Below, piece by piece: positions 47,094 through 55,825 of a DNA stretch of 64,000 bases. A program made the position numbers and the translations under genes. Positions within the stretch are counted from its first letter, which is position 1. Every line of letters begins with the position of its first letter. The notes below the pieces were generated by a model. That model made no database searches and had not been told where the DNA came from. It was given only the letters and a program-made list of their open reading frames with translations. This DNA is from Stenotrophomonas sp. SAU14A_NAIMI4_8 (GTDB lineage: Bacteria; Pseudomonadota; Gammaproteobacteria; Xanthomonadales; Xanthomonadaceae), in assembly GCF_003086695.1 (NCBI RefSeq), contig NZ_CP025999.1:1715680-1779679 (forward strand). The letters are read 5' to 3'.

Positions 47094-47726
47094 TCATGCC
47101 ACGCGGGTACCGAAAATGCGGTCGCCGGCATCGCCCAGGCCGGGCAGGATGTAGCCCTTCTCATTCAGATGGGCATCGATCGCGGCGGTGTAGATCTCCA
47201 CGTCCGGATGCACCGCCTTCACTGCCTCGATGCCTTCCGGTGCGGCCACCAGGAAAATGCCCTTGATGCGGCGCGCACCGGCACGCTTGAGCATGTCGAT
47301 GGTGGCGATCAGGGTGCCGCCGGTGGCCAGCATCGGGTCCAGGATCAGCGCGTCGCGCTCTTCCAGGCGGCCGGTCAGGCGCTCGAAATAGGGCACCGGC
47401 TGCAGGGTTTCTTCGTCGCGCTGCAGGCCGACCACGCTCACGCGCGCGGCCGGAATGAGCGACAGCACGCCGCTGAGCATGCCCAGGCCGGCGCGCAGGA
47501 TCGGCACCACGGTGATCTTGGCACCGGCGATGCGCTGCACGGTGACCGGGCCGGCCCAGCCGGGCAGGGTGTGCGGTTCGGTGTCCAGGTCGGCGGTGGC
47601 CTCATAGGCCAGCAGGGTGCCCAGCTCGTTGGCCAGTTCGCGGAAATCCTTGGTGCTGAGCGCAGCGTTGCGCATCAGGCCGATCTTGTGCTGCACCAGC
47701 GGGTGGCGCACTTCGACGATCTTCAT
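47094..47726 (-). CDS. upp: Uracil phosphoribosyltransferase
   Basis: 210 residues; salvages uracil to UMP using [18 protein letters not shown] is the N-terminal signature, [13 protein letters not shown] the flexible loop, [14 protein letters not shown] the PRPP-binding site, and [12 protein letters not shown] the uracil-binding C-terminus. ATG at 47724-47726. Divergent from the TonB-dependent receptor gene. Confidence 0.97.
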   Translation of the reverse strand: MKIVEVRHPLVQHKIGLMRNAALSTKDFRELANELGTLLAYEATADLDTEPHTLPGWAGPVTVQRIAGAKITVVPILRAGLGMLSGVLSLIPAARVSVVGLQRDEETLQPVPYFERLTGRLEERDALILDPMLATGGTLIATIDMLKRAGARRIKGIFLVAAPEGIEAVKAVHPDVEIYTAAIDAHLNEKGYILPGLGDAGDRIFGTRVA

Positions 47727-47880
47727 GGTCGGAAAGGGGGTCTGGGAGAGGGCTCCATTTTGCCGGAACGCCGGTCCGAACCCAAACGCCGGCTGCCGCC
47801 GGCTGCACCGGCATGTCACGACCGTGCAACCTTGCGGACATACCGTGCAGACCCATTCTTAACAGGAACGGGGCTTCAAC

Positions 47881-50442
47881 GTGCATATCAAGACTCCGCT
47901 GGCCATGGCCATCACCCTGACCTTGGCGATGGGGGCTGCAGCGCCGCTGCACGCTGCCGGGCAGCAGGTCGTGGCCGGTGCCGGCGCGGTTGCCGCCGAT
48001 GCGGTCGACCTGGACCGCATCGAAGTGCGCGCCCAGCTGGAATCGCAGGTGCGCGCTGTGGATCTGAAGCGCAGCAGCAATGCGATCGAAGACGCGGTCT
48101 CGTCCGATGCGCTGGGCCAGTACCCGGACAAGAACGAGGCCGAATCGCTGCAGCGCCTGCCGGGCGTCAGCGTGACCCGCGACCAGGGTGAAGGCCGCTT
48201 CGTGGTCATCCGCGGCCTGGATGCCAACCTCAACAGCGTCAGCGTGGATGGCATTGCCGTGGGCACGCCGGAAGATTCCAGCCGCGCCGCACCGCTGGAC
48301 GTGATTCCGTCCGATTCGACCGAGCGCCTGCGCGTGGTCAAGTCGCCTACCCCGGACATGCCCGGTGATGCCATCGGTGGCGCGGTGCTGGTCGAATCAG
48401 CCTCGGCCTTCGACCGCGATGGCCGCAGCCTGCGCGGCAAGATTGAAGCCAGTCACCAGCAGTTGTCGGGTGAAACCAGCCCCAAGGCGGCCTTCAACTA
48501 CAGCGAAGTGTTCGCCGATACCTTCGGCGTGGCGCTGGGCGTGAACTACCAGAAGCGCACGTTCGAATCGGACAACAGCGAAGTGGAGTACGACGGCGAG
48601 GACGATGCCGCACCCGGTGACGTCACCGCGATCAACCTGCAGCACCGCAAGTACGAGATCGAGCGCAAGCGCATCGGCGCCAACCTCAACCTGGACTGGC
48701 GCCCCAGCGAGTACAGCAAGTACTACCTGCGCACGCTGTACAGCCAGTTCGATGATGCCGAGACCCGCCAGCGGGTGATCTTCAACTTCGACGATGCCGA
48801 CATGGTCCGCACCGGCACCGACCAGTACCGCCTGGACGACATGCCCGGCGATGCGATCGACAAGCGCATGCGCTACCGCACCAAGGAAGAAAACACCTTC
48901 GCCGCCAGCCTCGGCGGCGAGAACACCTTCACCAACGCCGTGGTCGATTACAAGGTCGGCTACACCCGCACCGAAGAGCGGGTGAACGATGAAATGGAAG
49001 CGCGTTTCAGCTTGGACGGCGACGATTTCAACGGCACGCTCGACCAGCGCAGCCGCCTGCCCACCTACACCTTCGACAACCCGCAGTGGCTGGACAACGG
49101 CAACTACGCGTTCGATCGCTTCGTGCTCTCGCCCAAGCAGGTGAACGACAAGGAACACAGCGCGCAGGTGAACGTGCGCTTCGACGGCGACAGCAGCAGC
49201 ATCAAGTTCGGCCTGCTGGGCCGCTGGCGCGACCGCGACGTGAACGTGGACGAGCGCGAACTGCGCGTCGGCCCGAAGGTGGCGCTGTCGAGCTGGACCA
49301 CCGGCTCGCCCGAGCACCGCCACGGCAACCTGGGGGATGGCATGAGCTCGGACGCGATGCGCGCCTACTGGGCGGCCAATGGCGGTCAGTACAGCGCCCG
49401 TCCGCAGGATGTCGGCGGCAATGCGATGACCTCGCTGGAAGAAGACTACGTGGCCAGCGAAGACATCTTCGCCAGCTACGCCATGGGCACCTGGGACATC
49501 GGCGCGCTGCGCGTGATCGGTGGCGTGCGCGTGGAAAGCACGCGCTTCCAGGCCACCGGCAACCAGGTGGACGTGGCCGCCAACGGGCGCAGCTTCACGG
49601 TTACCCCGCGGGTGGCCAACAGCAGTTACACCAACGTGCTGCCGGGCCTGCACCTGCGCTACGACGCGGCCGACGACTGGGTGCTGCGTGCCTCGGCCAA
49701 CAAGACCGTCTCGCGTCCGTCGTTCGGCGATGTTTCGCCGCGCGTGGGTTACAGCCGTGGCGATGAAGAAGTGCGCCTGGGCAACCCGGAACTGGATCCG
49801 TACGAGTCGAAGAACATCGACCTGTCGGTGGAGAAGTACCTGGGCACCACCGGCATCGTCTCGCTGGGCCTGTTCCACAAGTCCATCGACGGCTACATCG
49901 TGGAAACCGTGCGCACCAATGATCCGGCCTACGGTGGCTTCGACGTGACCCAGCCGATCAACGGCCGCAAGGCCACCGTGCGTGGCGCCGAACTGAACTG
50001 GCAGCAGCAGCTGTCGTTCCTGCCGGGCGCGCTGGATGGCCTGCTGGTCGGTGCCAGCGGCACCTGGCTGGACACCGAATTCGACGCCGGCATTGCAGAC
50101 CGTGCCGATGAGGACTTCATGCTGCCGCGCGCATCCAAGCACGTGTACAGCGCCCATATCGGCTATGAAAAGTATGGTCTGAGCACGCGCCTGGCCGCGG
50201 TGTACCGCAGCGAATACCTGGACAGCATCGGCAAGGGCCGCGCGTTCGACATCTACGTGGCACCCAACACCCAGCTGGACTTCTCGCTGGACTACAAGTT
50301 CACCCCGCGCATCAGCATGTACTTCGAAGCACAGAACCTGCTGGACAAGCCGCTGGAGCTGTACCAGGGCACGCGTTCGCGCACCCTGCAGCTGGAAGAG
50401 TATGGCCGCACCTATGCCGTCGGCCTGAAGGTGGCCCTGTGA
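47881..50442 (+). CDS. TonB-dependent outer membrane receptor (phytate/phosphate-locus receptor)
   Basis: 853 residues. GTG start; signal peptide MHIKTPLAMAITLTLAMGAAAPLHA; a likely TonB box DLDRIEVRA soon after; plug domain (about 50-170) with ALGQYPDKNEAESLQRLPGVSVTRDQGEGRFVVIRG and DMPGDAIGGAVLVES; then a 22-strand-type barrel ending YAVGLKVAL. The plug is that of the broad TonB receptor class common in Xanthomonadaceae and often used for carbohydrates or other organic nutrients. It is followed without a gap by a phytase, so phytate or its products are the natural ligand guess. A weak Pho-box-like TGTCAC sequence lies upstream at 47814. Confidence 0.9.
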   Translation: MHIKTPLAMAITLTLAMGAAAPLHAAGQQVVAGAGAVAADAVDLDRIEVRAQLESQVRAVDLKRSSNAIEDAVSSDALGQYPDKNEAESLQRLPGVSVTRDQGEGRFVVIRGLDANLNSVSVDGIAVGTPEDSSRAAPLDVIPSDSTERLRVVKSPTPDMPGDAIGGAVLVESASAFDRDGRSLRGKIEASHQQLSGETSPKAAFNYSEVFADTFGVALGVNYQKRTFESDNSEVEYDGEDDAAPGDVTAINLQHRKYEIERKRIGANLNLDWRPSEYSKYYLRTLYSQFDDAETRQRVIFNFDDADMVRTGTDQYRLDDMPGDAIDKRMRYRTKEENTFAASLGGENTFTNAVVDYKVGYTRTEERVNDEMEARFSLDGDDFNGTLDQRSRLPTYTFDNPQWLDNGNYAFDRFVLSPKQVNDKEHSAQVNVRFDGDSSSIKFGLLGRWRDRDVNVDERELRVGPKVALSSWTTGSPEHRHGNLGDGMSSDAMRAYWAANGGQYSARPQDVGGNAMTSLEEDYVASEDIFASYAMGTWDIGALRVIGGVRVESTRFQATGNQVDVAANGRSFTVTPRVANSSYTNVLPGLHLRYDAADDWVLRASANKTVSRPSFGDVSPRVGYSRGDEEVRLGNPELDPYESKNIDLSVEKYLGTTGIVSLGLFHKSIDGYIVETVRTNDPAYGGFDVTQPINGRKATVRGAELNWQQQLSFLPGALDGLLVGASGTWLDTEFDAGIADRADEDFMLPRASKHVYSAHIGYEKYGLSTRLAAVYRSEYLDSIGKGRAFDIYVAPNTQLDFSLDYKFTPRISMYFEAQNLLDKPLELYQGTRSRTLQLEEYGRTYAVGLKVAL

Positions 50443-51575
50443 TGGCGCGCGGCATGAACCTGCTGGCGGCCGCGCTGGTCGCCTGCCTGGCGGCCGGCTG
50501 CACCCCGGCACCGTCGCCGGATGCGGGCAGCTCGTCCCAGCCAGCTGCCCCCCAGGCCACGCCTGGCGCCGATGCACCGCGGGCCGTGGCGACCATCGCC
50601 GAGGCCTTCCTGACCCCGATGACCCCGGCCGACAACATCGATTCGCCCGCCAGCTGGCACGCGCCCGATGGCGCGACCTGGCTGATCGCCACCGCCAAGG
50701 CCACCGACAAGCTGGTGGTCTACGATGGCAGCAGCGGCAAACACCTGCGCGATATCGGCAGCAGCGGCACCGCACTGGGTCAGTTCGATCGCCCCAATGG
50801 CATCTCGGTGACCGATGACCTGCTGTGGATCGTGGAGCGTGACAACCACCGCGTGCAGGTGTTCTCGCTGCCCGATTTCACCCCGCTGGCCGTGTTTGGT
50901 GCGCAGGATCTGCGCAAGCCGTACGGCCTGTGGGTGGATAAGCGGGCCGACGGCTACAGCGTGTACGTCACCGATTCGTGGGACAACGGCGAGGACGCGC
51001 AGGGCAGGGACATCCTGCCGCCGCTGGCCGAGCTGGACAAGCGCGTGCGCCAGTACCACGTGAGTCGTGATGGCATGAAGCTTGACGCCACCCTGGCCGC
51101 CAGCATCGGCGATACCAGCGAGGCCGGTGCGCTGCGCGTGGTCGAATCGATCTGGGGCGACCCGGCCAACGACCGCCTGTTGATTGCCGAAGAAGACGAA
51201 AGCTACGCCAGCGAGTTCAAGGTCTACACCCTGGCCGGCCGCTTCACCGGCACCACCTTCGGCCGCGATGTGTTCAAGGCGCAGGCCGAAGGCGTGATGC
51301 TGCGCACCTGCGGCAAGGATGGCTGGTGGATCACCACCGAACAGGGCAAGCAGCGCAGCGTGTTCCACCTGTTCGACCGCCACACCTTGAAACCGGTCGG
51401 CGCGTTCCAGGGCAACACCGTGGCCAACACCGACGGCATCTGGATGATGCAGCAGCCCACGCCGCGCTTCCCGCATGGCGCCCTGTATGCGGTGCATGAC
51501 GACCAGGGAGTCGTCGCCTTCGACTGGCAGGCCATCGCCAAACAGCTTTCGCTGCCGCTGGAGTGTGGCGCATGA
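50442..51575 (+). CDS. Beta-propeller phytase lipoprotein (3-phytase)
   Basis: 377 residues. Lipobox LAAGC puts lipidation at C20; an Ala/Pro linker follows, then a propeller domain of about 320 residues. Phytase features: DKLVVYDGSSGKHLRDIGSSG, GQFDRPNGISV, YVTDSWDN, a calcium/phosphate-type acidic stretch WGDPANDRLLIAEEDESYASEFKVY, and DGIWMMQQPTPRFPHGALYAVHDDQGVVAFDW. Beta-propeller phytases hydrolyse phytate with calcium. Being a lipoprotein it is probably held at the outer membrane next to the receptor, whose stop overlaps its ATG (TGATG). Confidence 0.88.
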   Translation: MARGMNLLAAALVACLAAGCTPAPSPDAGSSSQPAAPQATPGADAPRAVATIAEAFLTPMTPADNIDSPASWHAPDGATWLIATAKATDKLVVYDGSSGKHLRDIGSSGTALGQFDRPNGISVTDDLLWIVERDNHRVQVFSLPDFTPLAVFGAQDLRKPYGLWVDKRADGYSVYVTDSWDNGEDAQGRDILPPLAELDKRVRQYHVSRDGMKLDATLAASIGDTSEAGALRVVESIWGDPANDRLLIAEEDESYASEFKVYTLAGRFTGTTFGRDVFKAQAEGVMLRTCGKDGWWITTEQGKQRSVFHLFDRHTLKPVGAFQGNTVANTDGIWMMQQPTPRFPHGALYAVHDDQGVVAFDWQAIAKQLSLPLECGA

Positions 51576-52936
51576 GCGGTCGTTGCATGCGCGCACTGAC
51601 TGTCGCCTTGTTGCTGGCCGCACCGCTGCTGGCGGGCGCGGCAGCCGAGCCCAATACCCAGGTTCCGCAGGGCAGCCGCCATTACGCGGCCACGCCACTG
51701 CCGGACCGCATCGTGGCCTCGCCTTCGGCCGATCCGGCGCACGCATTCGCGGTGGCCTGGCGTACCGACGGCAGCGTGCAGTCGCCGCTGCTGGAAGTGG
51801 CCGTGGCTGGCGATTCGCCGGCCATCGAGGGCGTGCGCCAGCTGCGCGCGAGCACGCAGCCGCTGCAGAGCGAGAACGGCGTTTCACATCACCACCGCGT
51901 GCAGGTGGAAGGGCTGCAGCCGGATACGCTGTATGTCTATCGCGTGCAGGGCAATGGCGGCTGGAGTGCATGGAACCAGCTGCGCACCGCCGGTGCCGCG
52001 GGACAGGCGCTGACCCTGCTGTACTTCGGCGATACCCAGAACAAGAACCTGAGCCATGTCAGCCGCGTGGTGCGTGCCGCGCAGAAGGCCGCGCCCGATG
52101 CGCGGGTCAGCCTGTTCGCCGGCGACCTGGTCAGCGGTGGCGACGGCGCCGACGATACCGAGTGGGGCGAATGGTTCGCCGCCACCGGCTGGCTGGCGCA
52201 GGAAACGCTGGTGGCGCCGGCCATCGGCAACCACGAATACTTCGAGGAATTCGAAGACACGCCGCAGGAACGCCGCGTGCTCGGCCGCCACTGGCCGGTC
52301 ACCTTCGCGCTGCCGGGCAACGGTGTGGCAGCGGCCGATACCAGTACCTACTGGTTCGACGTGCAGGACGTGCGCGTGGTGGTGCTCGATGGCACCTCGG
52401 CGCTCGACCTGGGCACCGCGCAGGCGCAGGCGCAGTGGCTGGACACCGTGCTGAGCAGCAACCCGCGTGCCTGGACGATCGTGCTGCTGCACCAGCCGTT
52501 CTATTCGCCGCGCGAAGGCCGCCAGAACGCCGCGCTGCAGCAGGTGCTGCAGCCGGTGATCCGTCGCCACAAGGTGGATCTGGTGCTGCAGGGCCACGAC
52601 CACACCTACGGCCGTCGTGGCGAAGGCCAGGCGGCTACGCCGCAGTACGTGGTGACCGTGGCCGGGCCGAAGCAGTACCGGCTGTCGGACGAGGCGAAAC
52701 AGACCATGGACCCGGTGGCCGAAGACACCCAGCTGTTCCAGGTGCTGCGCATCGATCCGCAGAAGCTGCGTTACGAAGCCCGCACGGTTACCGGCCGTCT
52801 GTACGACGCCTTCGAACTGCGCCGCGCTGCCGATGGCAGCACGCAGAAGGTGGAGCTGCAGCAGGGGCGCATCACCCCGCGTGCATGCCCGCGTGCGCAG
52901 ACTGCCAAGGGTCGCGCCGACCGCTGCTGGGAATGA
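51572..52936 (+). CDS. Secreted metallophosphoesterase with purple-acid-phosphatase-like N-terminal domain
   Basis: 454 residues with a signal peptide (MRALTVALLLAAPLLAGAAA). Residues ~35-145 form a fibronectin-like domain ending LQPDTLYVYRVQG. The calcineurin-type catalytic domain has FGDTQNKN, LFAGDLVSGGDGADD, APAIGNHEYF, VLLHQPFYSP and LQGHDHTYGRRG, i.e. all five metal-binding blocks. The first block has GDTQ, as in many purple acid phosphatases. It likely removes phosphate from esters in the periplasm, downstream of the phytase (ATGA overlap). Confidence 0.88.
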   Translation: MSGRCMRALTVALLLAAPLLAGAAAEPNTQVPQGSRHYAATPLPDRIVASPSADPAHAFAVAWRTDGSVQSPLLEVAVAGDSPAIEGVRQLRASTQPLQSENGVSHHHRVQVEGLQPDTLYVYRVQGNGGWSAWNQLRTAGAAGQALTLLYFGDTQNKNLSHVSRVVRAAQKAAPDARVSLFAGDLVSGGDGADDTEWGEWFAATGWLAQETLVAPAIGNHEYFEEFEDTPQERRVLGRHWPVTFALPGNGVAAADTSTYWFDVQDVRVVVLDGTSALDLGTAQAQAQWLDTVLSSNPRAWTIVLLHQPFYSPREGRQNAALQQVLQPVIRRHKVDLVLQGHDHTYGRRGEGQAATPQYVVTVAGPKQYRLSDEAKQTMDPVAEDTQLFQVLRIDPQKLRYEARTVTGRLYDAFELRRAADGSTQKVELQQGRITPRACPRAQTAKGRADRCWE

Positions 52937-52946
52937 GGAACCAACG

Positions 52947-53561
52947 ATGATCACCTCCCGACGTTTCGTGCCGGTGGCCGCCCTCGCCGCGGCCGTGCTG
53001 CTGGTGGCAGGGGCTGCCACCGCTGCCGAAGCCGTACTGCACCCGTTCCTGGCCGCGCAGCCGAAGCAGGCCCCGCAGGAAGTGAACCTGGCGGTGGAGA
53101 TCCCCGCCGGCAGCTTCACCAAGTACGAGATCAAGGAAGACGGGCTGGTCCATGTGGACCGGTTCCAGTCGATGCCGGTGGCCTATCCGGCCAACTATGG
53201 CTCGATGCCGCGCACCCTGGCCGGTGACAACGACCCGCTGGACGCCCTGGTGCTGACCCGCGAGCCGCTGCATCCGGGCGTGATCGTGCGCTTCCGTCCG
53301 ATCGGCTACCTGAGGATGATCGACAACGGTGAGCACGACGCGAAGGTGATCGGCGTGCCCACCGACAAGGTGGACCCCAGCTACGCCAATATCCGCGACC
53401 TGGCCGATCTCCCCGAGATCGAGCGGCAGCGCATCGAAGCCTTTTTCCGTGTCTACAAGGACCTGCCAGCCGGGCGCAATCCGGTGCAGCTCAACGGCTG
53501 GGGCAATGCGGCCGAAGCCCGTGCGCTGATCAGCGAGGCGATGCAGCGTTTCGAAAAGTAG
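52947..53561 (+). CDS. Secreted family I inorganic pyrophosphatase
   Basis: 204 residues. The catalytic core matches soluble family I pyrophosphatase: TKYEIKEDGLVHVDRF, YPANYGSMPRTLAGDNDPLDALVL with the signature D-N-D-P-L-D, and FFRVYKDLPAGRNPVQLNGWG with the catalytic lysine region. Unlike the usual cytoplasmic enzyme it starts with a cleavable-looking signal (MITSRRFVPVAALAAAVLLVAGAATAAEA). It is therefore predicted to cleave pyrophosphate in the periplasm. It is the fourth gene of the phytase operon, 10 bp after the phosphoesterase. Its TAG stop lies within the GTAG head of a repeat. Confidence 0.9.
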   Translation: MITSRRFVPVAALAAAVLLVAGAATAAEAVLHPFLAAQPKQAPQEVNLAVEIPAGSFTKYEIKEDGLVHVDRFQSMPVAYPANYGSMPRTLAGDNDPLDALVLTREPLHPGVIVRFRPIGYLRMIDNGEHDAKVIGVPTDKVDPSYANIRDLADLPEIERQRIEAFFRVYKDLPAGRNPVQLNGWGNAAEARALISEAMQRFEK

Positions 53562-53580
53562 ATCCACGCCATGCGTGGAT
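53558..53580 (+). repeat. GTAG-type palindrome supplying the stop codon of the pyrophosphatase gene
   Basis: Arms ATCCACGC/GCGTGGAT. The TAG of its GTAG head (53559-53561) is the stop codon of the pyrophosphatase gene, and the next base after the repeat (53581) begins the stop codon of the convergent gene. Confidence 0.92.
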
Positions 53581-54165
53581 TCACCCCTGCAGCGTCTCGA
53601 TGAACGACTCGGCCTGCAGGCGGTCGCCCAGCACCTGGGCCACCGCCTGCACGGCTGTCTCCTGGTGCTCGGCGCGGATGCCGCCCTCGTCGTCATCGTT
53701 GTAGAGATCATCGCCGGCTTGCAGATACACCGCACCGACGGCGGCCAGCGCGGCCATCAGGGTCTGCAGGTCATCCAGGAACACACCGGCGTCCCAGTGC
53801 CCGCGCCCATGCTGGGCAAACAGAATGCGGCCATCGTCCATGTCCAGGATGAAGGGGTCGGCGCCAAGGTCGGCAATCACCAGCCAGTTCGAAGGCCAGT
53901 CCTCGAACGGCTCGCCGCTGATGCCATGCCAGCGATAACCGGCCTGGTGGCTCCACAGGCGCTGCAAGGGCGGAATCCAGACCTCAAGCCCGGGAATGGT
54001 GATGCCGGCATGGCCGACCTTGGCATTGATCTCGCGGCCCAGGGGCCCCACCTGCGCGTAGAAGCGGGCCACGACCGGCGGCAGCGGGAACGGTCCCTGC
54101 CAATCGTTTTCATCCTGCGCCTGCAACGGGCCGAACGCGGCGAACCGGTCACGTAGATCCTGCAT
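53581..54165 (-). CDS. SMI1/KNR4 (SUKH)-like protein
   Basis: 194 residues. The centre WSHQAGYRWHGISGEPFEDWPSNWLVIADLGADPFILDMDDGRILFAQHG resembles the SMI1/KNR4 fold (aromatic N-terminus PPVVARFYAQVGPL, then W..NWLVIA..GADPFILD and an H-G segment). SUKH proteins include immunity proteins of contact-dependent toxins, but many stand alone. No toxin gene is adjacent. ATG at 54163-54165; a longer in-frame start exists but lies in a poorly coding stretch. Confidence 0.7.
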   Translation of the reverse strand: MQDLRDRFAAFGPLQAQDENDWQGPFPLPPVVARFYAQVGPLGREINAKVGHAGITIPGLEVWIPPLQRLWSHQAGYRWHGISGEPFEDWPSNWLVIADLGADPFILDMDDGRILFAQHGRGHWDAGVFLDDLQTLMAALAAVGAVYLQAGDDLYNDDDEGGIRAEHQETAVQAVAQVLGDRLQAESFIETLQG

Positions 54166-54264
54166 GCAACGTTCCACTGGCGGGCGGGCCAGCCTAGCAG
54201 ACCGCGCCGCGCGCACGGCCTTCACTGTCGCTGGCTATCATGTGCGGCACTCAGAACGAAGGCG

Positions 54265-55686
54265 ATGCACGTGTCGGTAGCGTTGGTATGGTTCCGCCGC
54301 GATCTGCGGCTGCAGGACAATCCGGCCCTGCAGGCCGCACGCGATGCCGGGCATGACGTGGTGCCGGTCTACATCCATGCGCCGCAGGAAGAGGGCGAGT
54401 GGATGCCGGGTGCCGCGTCCGATGCCTGGCGCCACCGTTCGCTGGCGGCGCTGGATGCCGATCTGCGTGCGCGCGGTTCCGCACTGGTGCTGCGCGCCGG
54501 CGACAGCCTGGCCGAACTGCAGGCGCTGATCGAGCAGACCGGCGCCGAAGCGGTGTACTGGAACCGCAAGTACGAGCCGGCCACCCAGCCGCGCGATGCC
54601 ACCATCAAGCGAACGCTGCGCGAGCAGGGCATCGATGCGCAGAGCTGCAATGGCAGCCTGTTGTTCGAACCGTGGGATATCGCCACCCAGCAGGGGCAGC
54701 CGTACAAGGTGTTCACCCCATACTGGCGCAACGTGCTCAGCCACTGGCGCCTGCCGGCACTGCAGGCCGCGCCGCAGCGACTGCCGGCGCACGCGGTACA
54801 CGGCCTTGCGCTGGACGCGCTGCAGCTGGCGCCCACGCTGGACTGGGACAGCGGCTTCTGGGAGCACTGGCAGCCGGGCGAAGCCGGTGCGCTGGAAGCG
54901 CTGTCGGTGTTCGAAGACGGTGCGTTGCGTGGCTACCGCGAGCAGCGTGACCTGCCTGATCGCGTAGGCACCTCGCGCATGTCGCCGCACCTGCATTTCG
55001 GTGAGATCGCACCGTGGCGCATCGCCCACGCGCTGGAAGCCCAGCGCAGCGCCGGTACCGACGCCGATATCGATGGCTACCTGCGCCAGCTGGGCTGGCG
55101 CGACTTCGCCTACCACCTGCTGCACCACTTCCCGAAAACGCCCACCGACAATCTCAATCCGCGTTTCGATCGCTTTCCGTGGGCCAATCCCAGCGCCGCG
55201 CAGCTGCACGATTGGCAGCGTGGCAACACCGGTGTGCCGATCGTCGATGCCGGTCTGCGCGAACTCTGGCACACCGGCTACATGCACAACCGGGTTCGCA
55301 TGATCGTGGCCAGCTACCTGTGCAAGCACCTGCGCGCACATTGGCTGCACGGCGCACGCTGGTTCTGGGACACCCTGGTCGATGCGGACCTGGCCAACAA
55401 CACGATGGGCTGGCAGTGGGTGGCCGGCACCGGTGCCGATGCGGCGCCGTACTTCCGTGTGTTCAATCCGGTCACCCAGGCCGAGAAATTCGATCCGCAG
55501 GCGCGCTACATCAGCCGCTGGGTACCGGAACTGGCGGCGCTGCCGGTGAAGGCGCGCTTCGCCCCGTGGCAGCACCCACAGCTGCTGGCCGAGAAAGCGC
55601 CCGGCTACCCGCGCACGCCGCTGGTCGACCTGGCGGCCGGCCGCGACGCCGCGCTGGCCGCCTACCGAAGCACGGGCGGGGCGTAA
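54265..55686 (+). CDS. phrB: Deoxyribodipyrimidine photolyase
   Basis: 473 residues. N-terminal antenna domain LVWFRRDLRLQDNPAL; middle YWNRKYEPATQPRD and KVFTPYWRNVL; FAD-binding domain with SRMSPHLHFGEIAPW, LGWRDFAYHLLHHFP, WANPSAAQLHDWQRGNTGVPIVDAGLRELWHTGYMHNRVRMIVASYL and NNTMGWQWVAGTGADAAPYFRVFNP. Repairs cyclobutane pyrimidine dimers with blue light. The tryptophans of the electron-transfer chain appear present. A CPD class I enzyme is more likely than a cryptochrome. Confidence 0.95.
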   Translation: MHVSVALVWFRRDLRLQDNPALQAARDAGHDVVPVYIHAPQEEGEWMPGAASDAWRHRSLAALDADLRARGSALVLRAGDSLAELQALIEQTGAEAVYWNRKYEPATQPRDATIKRTLREQGIDAQSCNGSLLFEPWDIATQQGQPYKVFTPYWRNVLSHWRLPALQAAPQRLPAHAVHGLALDALQLAPTLDWDSGFWEHWQPGEAGALEALSVFEDGALRGYREQRDLPDRVGTSRMSPHLHFGEIAPWRIAHALEAQRSAGTDADIDGYLRQLGWRDFAYHLLHHFPKTPTDNLNPRFDRFPWANPSAAQLHDWQRGNTGVPIVDAGLRELWHTGYMHNRVRMIVASYLCKHLRAHWLHGARWFWDTLVDADLANNTMGWQWVAGTGADAAPYFRVFNPVTQAEKFDPQARYISRWVPELAALPVKARFAPWQHPQLLAEKAPGYPRTPLVDLAAGRDAALAAYRSTGGA

Positions 55687-55825
55687 AGAGGCTGGATGAA
55701 GGCCGGGTCAGAAAGCTGAATGCAGCACGTCCGGCCTTCACATTCATCATCCCGGCATCGCGCCGGCGTGTATATCCTCCTGAGCGTTCGCACGCCGCAT
55801 CGGCCGGCATCCAAGGAGACCACCC

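Noticed and set aside
47811..47832. Pho box before the TonB-dependent receptor
   Set aside because: Only one half-site (TGTCAC) is convincing; the expected second half at 11-bp spacing is weak (GTGCAA). Kept as a hint in the receptor entry, not as a feature.
48397..50775. 792-codon minus-strand frame opposite the TonB-dependent receptor
   Set aside because: The composition is that of a shadow frame (rich in R, H, A, V with no domain), while the plus strand encodes a full receptor.
53581..54165. Toxin-immunity pair involving the SMI1/KNR4-like protein
   Set aside because: No toxin, Rhs or contact-dependent inhibition gene lies nearby; neighbours are the pyrophosphatase and photolyase genes.
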